In this document: positions 6,030 through 8,185 of the stretch, piece by piece
Layout of the letters: every line of letters begins with the position of its first letter
Numbering within the stretch: the first letter of the stretch is position 1
Assembly: GCA_030642185.1 (NCBI GenBank)
Contig: DAOWOG010000039.1
Span: 1 to 8,185 of the forward strand
Direction: 5' to 3'
DNA from: Helicobacteraceae bacterium
GTDB lineage: Bacteria > Campylobacterota > Campylobacteria > Campylobacterales > Sulfurimonadaceae
Length of the DNA stretch: 8,185 nt
The notes under the pieces: model-generated
Seen by the model: the letters and a program-made list of their open reading frames with translations, nothing else
The model's database searches: none
What the model was told of the DNA's origin: nothing
Translations under genes and position numbers: made by a program

Positions 6030-7759
6030 TGCTACGAAAATTAAACCTCATTATTATGAATATCTTACGAAGCAAAGGGAAAAAACGTCTTGTATTGATC
6101 TGGACTTTTCTGCTTTTTGTTGCAACCGTTATGTTGATACCTTTTAAAATAGTAGAGGTCAAAATGCTGCCGGGCAAAAACAATGACTCCTTTTCCATTC
6201 ATATTGACCTGCCCGAGGGAAGTTCTATACAGCAGACCCAGAGGGTCTGTCAATGTGTATCCCAATATATTCAGGATGAAAAAGAGGTTACTGATGCCGA
6301 AGTCTATCTTGGGATGGGTGCTCCGCTGGACATTGCAGGACTCGTCAAGGGTTCACACTTTAAAAACTCGGAGAATGTCGCAGAAGTAGTCGTTAATATT
6401 ACCAAAAAACATGATAGGGATGAACCTTCCTACCTGATGGTCCAGCGCATGAGACCGATAGTACAACAATCTTGTGAACCGATTGTCTATGGCGCTAAAA
6501 TCAAATTTGTCGAAGCACCGGCAGGACCGCCGACCCTGGCTGCTATTGTAGCCGAAGTGTATGGTTCCGATGCCATGGGAATCCGCCGGCTTGCTTCACA
6601 GATAGAAGCTGTCTTCAACAAGACTCCCGGTCTGACGGATATCGATATCTTGCATGATACCATCTACGACAAGGTGGAAGTGCGTGTACAGAGTGTTAAA
6701 ATCTCCAAATCAGGCCTCAGTGTCAAACAGGTCAATGACATCCTTTATCTGGCTCTGGAAGGGATGTCAATTGCCATTAAAAACAGTACCACATACAATA
6801 AACAGGTTCCTATCTATTTGACACTCAGCCCACAAACGAAAGATTTTAAAGACAGGGACCTCCGCTCCATCGAAAATAAACTCTCCAGCCTGAAGCTGAT
6901 GAATCAAAAAGGGATGATGATACCGATTACGGAAGTGGTTGAGATCGTGCCGATAAAGTCAAATCCGGGAATTATGTCCAAGAATCTTCACAAAATGACA
7001 AACGTTGTTGCCGAAACAGACATGGTCTCTCAGGTCTATCCTCTGATGGAAGCACGATCCAGCATTCTTGAAACACTCAGTGACAGCTATGAGATCAGCA
7101 CCATCGGCCTGTTTGATCTTGAACTCAAAGATAAAGAGAGCGGATTGATCTATCAGCTGCTCTGGGATGGTGAAATGAAAGTCACACTCGACACATTTGT
7201 CGACCTTGGAGGTGCCTTCATCGCTGCGCTGATCCTGATCTTTTTACTGCTGGTCATTTACTATAAAAGTTTTATTCTCAGTGGTATTATTATGCTCGGC
7301 AGCTTTCTCTCTATTATCGGTGTTATTCTTGGTCACTACATTACTGATCTTTTTATAGCCGACACCTTCTTTTTAACGGCTACTTCGCTTATCGGTTTTA
7401 TAGCCCTGATCGGGATTAGTTCGCGCAACTCTCTTTTACTGATTGATTTTGCCAAATCACTGATCGTTGACAAGGGTATGCGGCCAAAAGAAGCAATTGT
7501 CTATGCAACCATTACCCGTGCCACTCCGATCCTACTGACAGCAGTAGCCATCATTCTTGCATCAACGCTTCTGGCAAGTGATGCTGTTTTTGGCGGTTTG
7601 GGTATTGCCCTGATCTTTGGTACCATTGCCGGTGTGATCAGCTCATTAATGGTTGTACCGGTACTGCTAGACAACAGTGATCTGGAAAAACATTTCCACT
7701 GTGATGAAGATGGTATACGCTGTAAAGAAAATATTGGCGAATTGGAAGAAGAACGTTAA
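6029..7759 (+). CDS. RND efflux permease, C-terminal half (TM7-TM12)
   Basis: This 576-residue protein completes the RND pump begun by the upstream gene. A short cytoplasmic basic helix (MLRKLNLIIMNILRSKGKKR) precedes TM7 (about 20-40). The periplasmic porter and docking subdomains are at about 45-385 and include LPGKNNDSFSIHIDLPEGSS and FVEAPAGPP. TM8-TM12 run from about 390 to 548. TM10 carries ISSRNSLLLIDFAKS, where Arg466 sits at the position of the proton-relay Lys of AcrB (K940); from memory, an Arg here is normal for this RND subfamily. The C-terminal tail holds KHFHCDEDGIRCKE, a His/Cys cluster that could bind metal. The two halves sum to about 1,103 residues, the usual size of this subfamily, so no domain is missing. 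They would associate to form one protomer and then trimerise with the channel and adaptor. Confidence 0.92.
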   Translation: MLRKLNLIIMNILRSKGKKRLVLIWTFLLFVATVMLIPFKIVEVKMLPGKNNDSFSIHIDLPEGSSIQQTQRVCQCVSQYIQDEKEVTDAEVYLGMGAPLDIAGLVKGSHFKNSENVAEVVVNITKKHDRDEPSYLMVQRMRPIVQQSCEPIVYGAKIKFVEAPAGPPTLAAIVAEVYGSDAMGIRRLASQIEAVFNKTPGLTDIDILHDTIYDKVEVRVQSVKISKSGLSVKQVNDILYLALEGMSIAIKNSTTYNKQVPIYLTLSPQTKDFKDRDLRSIENKLSSLKLMNQKGMMIPITEVVEIVPIKSNPGIMSKNLHKMTNVVAETDMVSQVYPLMEARSSILETLSDSYEISTIGLFDLELKDKESGLIYQLLWDGEMKVTLDTFVDLGGAFIAALILIFLLLVIYYKSFILSGIIMLGSFLSIIGVILGHYITDLFIADTFFLTATSLIGFIALIGISSRNSLLLIDFAKSLIVDKGMRPKEAIVYATITRATPILLTAVAIILASTLLASDAVFGGLGIALIFGTIAGVISSLMVVPVLLDNSDLEKHFHCDEDGIRCKENIGELEEER

Positions 7760-7773
7760 GATATCATCGGAAG

Positions 7774-7815
7774 CGGGGGTTTAAACCCCGTATCATTTTA
7801 CGGGACTAAAGTCCC
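7774..7815. repeat. Alternative G/C-rich hairpins between convergent genes
   Basis: GGGGTTTAAACCCC (7776-7789) and GGGACTAAAGTCCC (7802-7815) each form a hairpin. A third pairing, CCCGTA (7787-7792) with TACGGG (7799-7804), competes with both. No long T run follows on either strand, so this is not a textbook terminator, but it lies where a bidirectional one is needed between the efflux operon and serA. It also resembles short dispersed intergenic palindromes (REP-like). Confidence 0.55.
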
Positions 7816-7825
7816 ATCACTAATT

Positions 7826-8185
7826 TTACAATCGCGCGTAATCGACGCTGATACACGCTTCAAGAGATTCAAGTTCAGTGAGTACGGCATCGCTGACCGG
7901 ACTGTCGACAAGTATAACTGCCAATGCCTCACCTTTATCATTACGTCCAAGACGAAAATCAGCGATATTGATCTTATGGTCTGCCAAAATCGTACCGACA
8001 TGCCCGATAACACCCGGGGTGTCTGTATTTTTCAACAGGATCATATTCCCTTTTGGCTCTATATCAAGATCAAAACCATTGATATCAACGATGCGCTGTA
8101 GCTCATTGGCTGTATACATCGTTGCACTGATAGCGATCACTTCTTTTTCTGTTGTAAGTTTAACCGTGATAAGGTTCTTATAGAC
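7826..8185 (-). CDS. serA: D-3-phosphoglycerate dehydrogenase, C-terminal part with ACT domain (partial)
   Basis: The open frame enters from the right edge and ends at TAA (7826-7828 on the minus strand). The visible 119 residues are the C-terminus, and the start lies outside the window. SerA oxidises 3-phosphoglycerate to 3-phosphohydroxypyruvate with NAD+, the first committed step of serine synthesis in the cytoplasm. Visible residues 1-35 (YKNLITVKLTTEK and following) are the end of the allosteric substrate-binding domain of the long SerA type. The rest is an ACT domain with the family pattern NTDTPGVIGHVGTILADHKI followed by NIADFRLGR and GEALAVILVD. ACT domains in SerA usually bind serine for feedback control; whether this one does is inferred. 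It is convergent with the efflux operon and functionally unrelated to it. Confidence 0.9.
   Translation of the reverse strand, partial: VYKNLITVKLTTEKEVIAISATMYTANELQRIVDINGFDLDIEPKGNMILLKNTDTPGVIGHVGTILADHKINIADFRLGRNDKGEALAVILVDSPVSDAVLTELESLEACISVDYARL

Noticed and set aside
6020..6035. Programmed frameshift or sequencing error joining the two RND halves.
   Set aside because: There is no slippery sequence at the junction. There is a well-spaced GGGAG and an overlapping TGATG, and the second half begins with its own basic helix before TM7.

Overview
The window is AT-rich, has mostly well-formed Shine-Dalgarno sequences and TATAAT-type promoters, and carries SerA and RND proteins of a style common in Campylobacterota. 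My best guess is a free-living, Sulfurimonas/Sulfurovum-like epsilonproteobacterium. That assignment is inferred from composition and remembered protein style, not from a search.

Left part (1-2160): four small plus-strand genes of unknown function. The first (137-520) and third (1379-1630) share a 79-residue C-terminal domain that aligns without gaps at about 38% identity. The second (879-1367) lies just before the third in an apparent two-gene operon. The fourth (1798-2100) encodes a 100-residue Gly/Ala-rich protein with its own promoter and a strong intrinsic terminator. Between the first and second genes lies a striking 265-bp element (532-796) in which nearly every base can pair: a 31-bp outer stem encloses two long hairpins, one of them with a perfect 35-bp stem. 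A GAGTTA hexamer occurs on both sides. It looks like a MITE-type palindromic mobile repeat inserted just after the first gene's stop codon.

Central and right part (2161-7759): a tripartite RND efflux operon in which every junction overlaps or is very tight. It runs from a TolC-type outer-membrane channel (2287-3648) to a compact periplasmic adaptor (3645-4436) and then an RND inner-membrane pump encoded as two polypeptides (4446-6029 and 6029-7759). The pump is divided exactly in the cytoplasmic loop between transmembrane helices 6 and 7. The second half has its own Shine-Dalgarno sequence and a TGATG stop/start overlap, so the split looks genuine rather than a sequencing frameshift. The two halves together (about 1,103 residues) match a normal full-length RND permease. 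The promoter region ahead of the operon contains two adjacent extended -10 motifs, a tandem 9-mer and a 9-bp inverted repeat, suggesting local regulation.

Right edge (7760-8185): a short intergenic region with alternative G/C-rich hairpins separates the efflux operon from a convergent minus-strand gene. That gene is the C-terminal part of D-3-phosphoglycerate dehydrogenase (SerA) with its ACT domain, cut by the window edge.

The most notable items are the nested palindromic element, the clean two-subunit split of the RND pump with its altered TM4 acidic pair, and the uncharacterised small-protein cluster with a duplicated domain.
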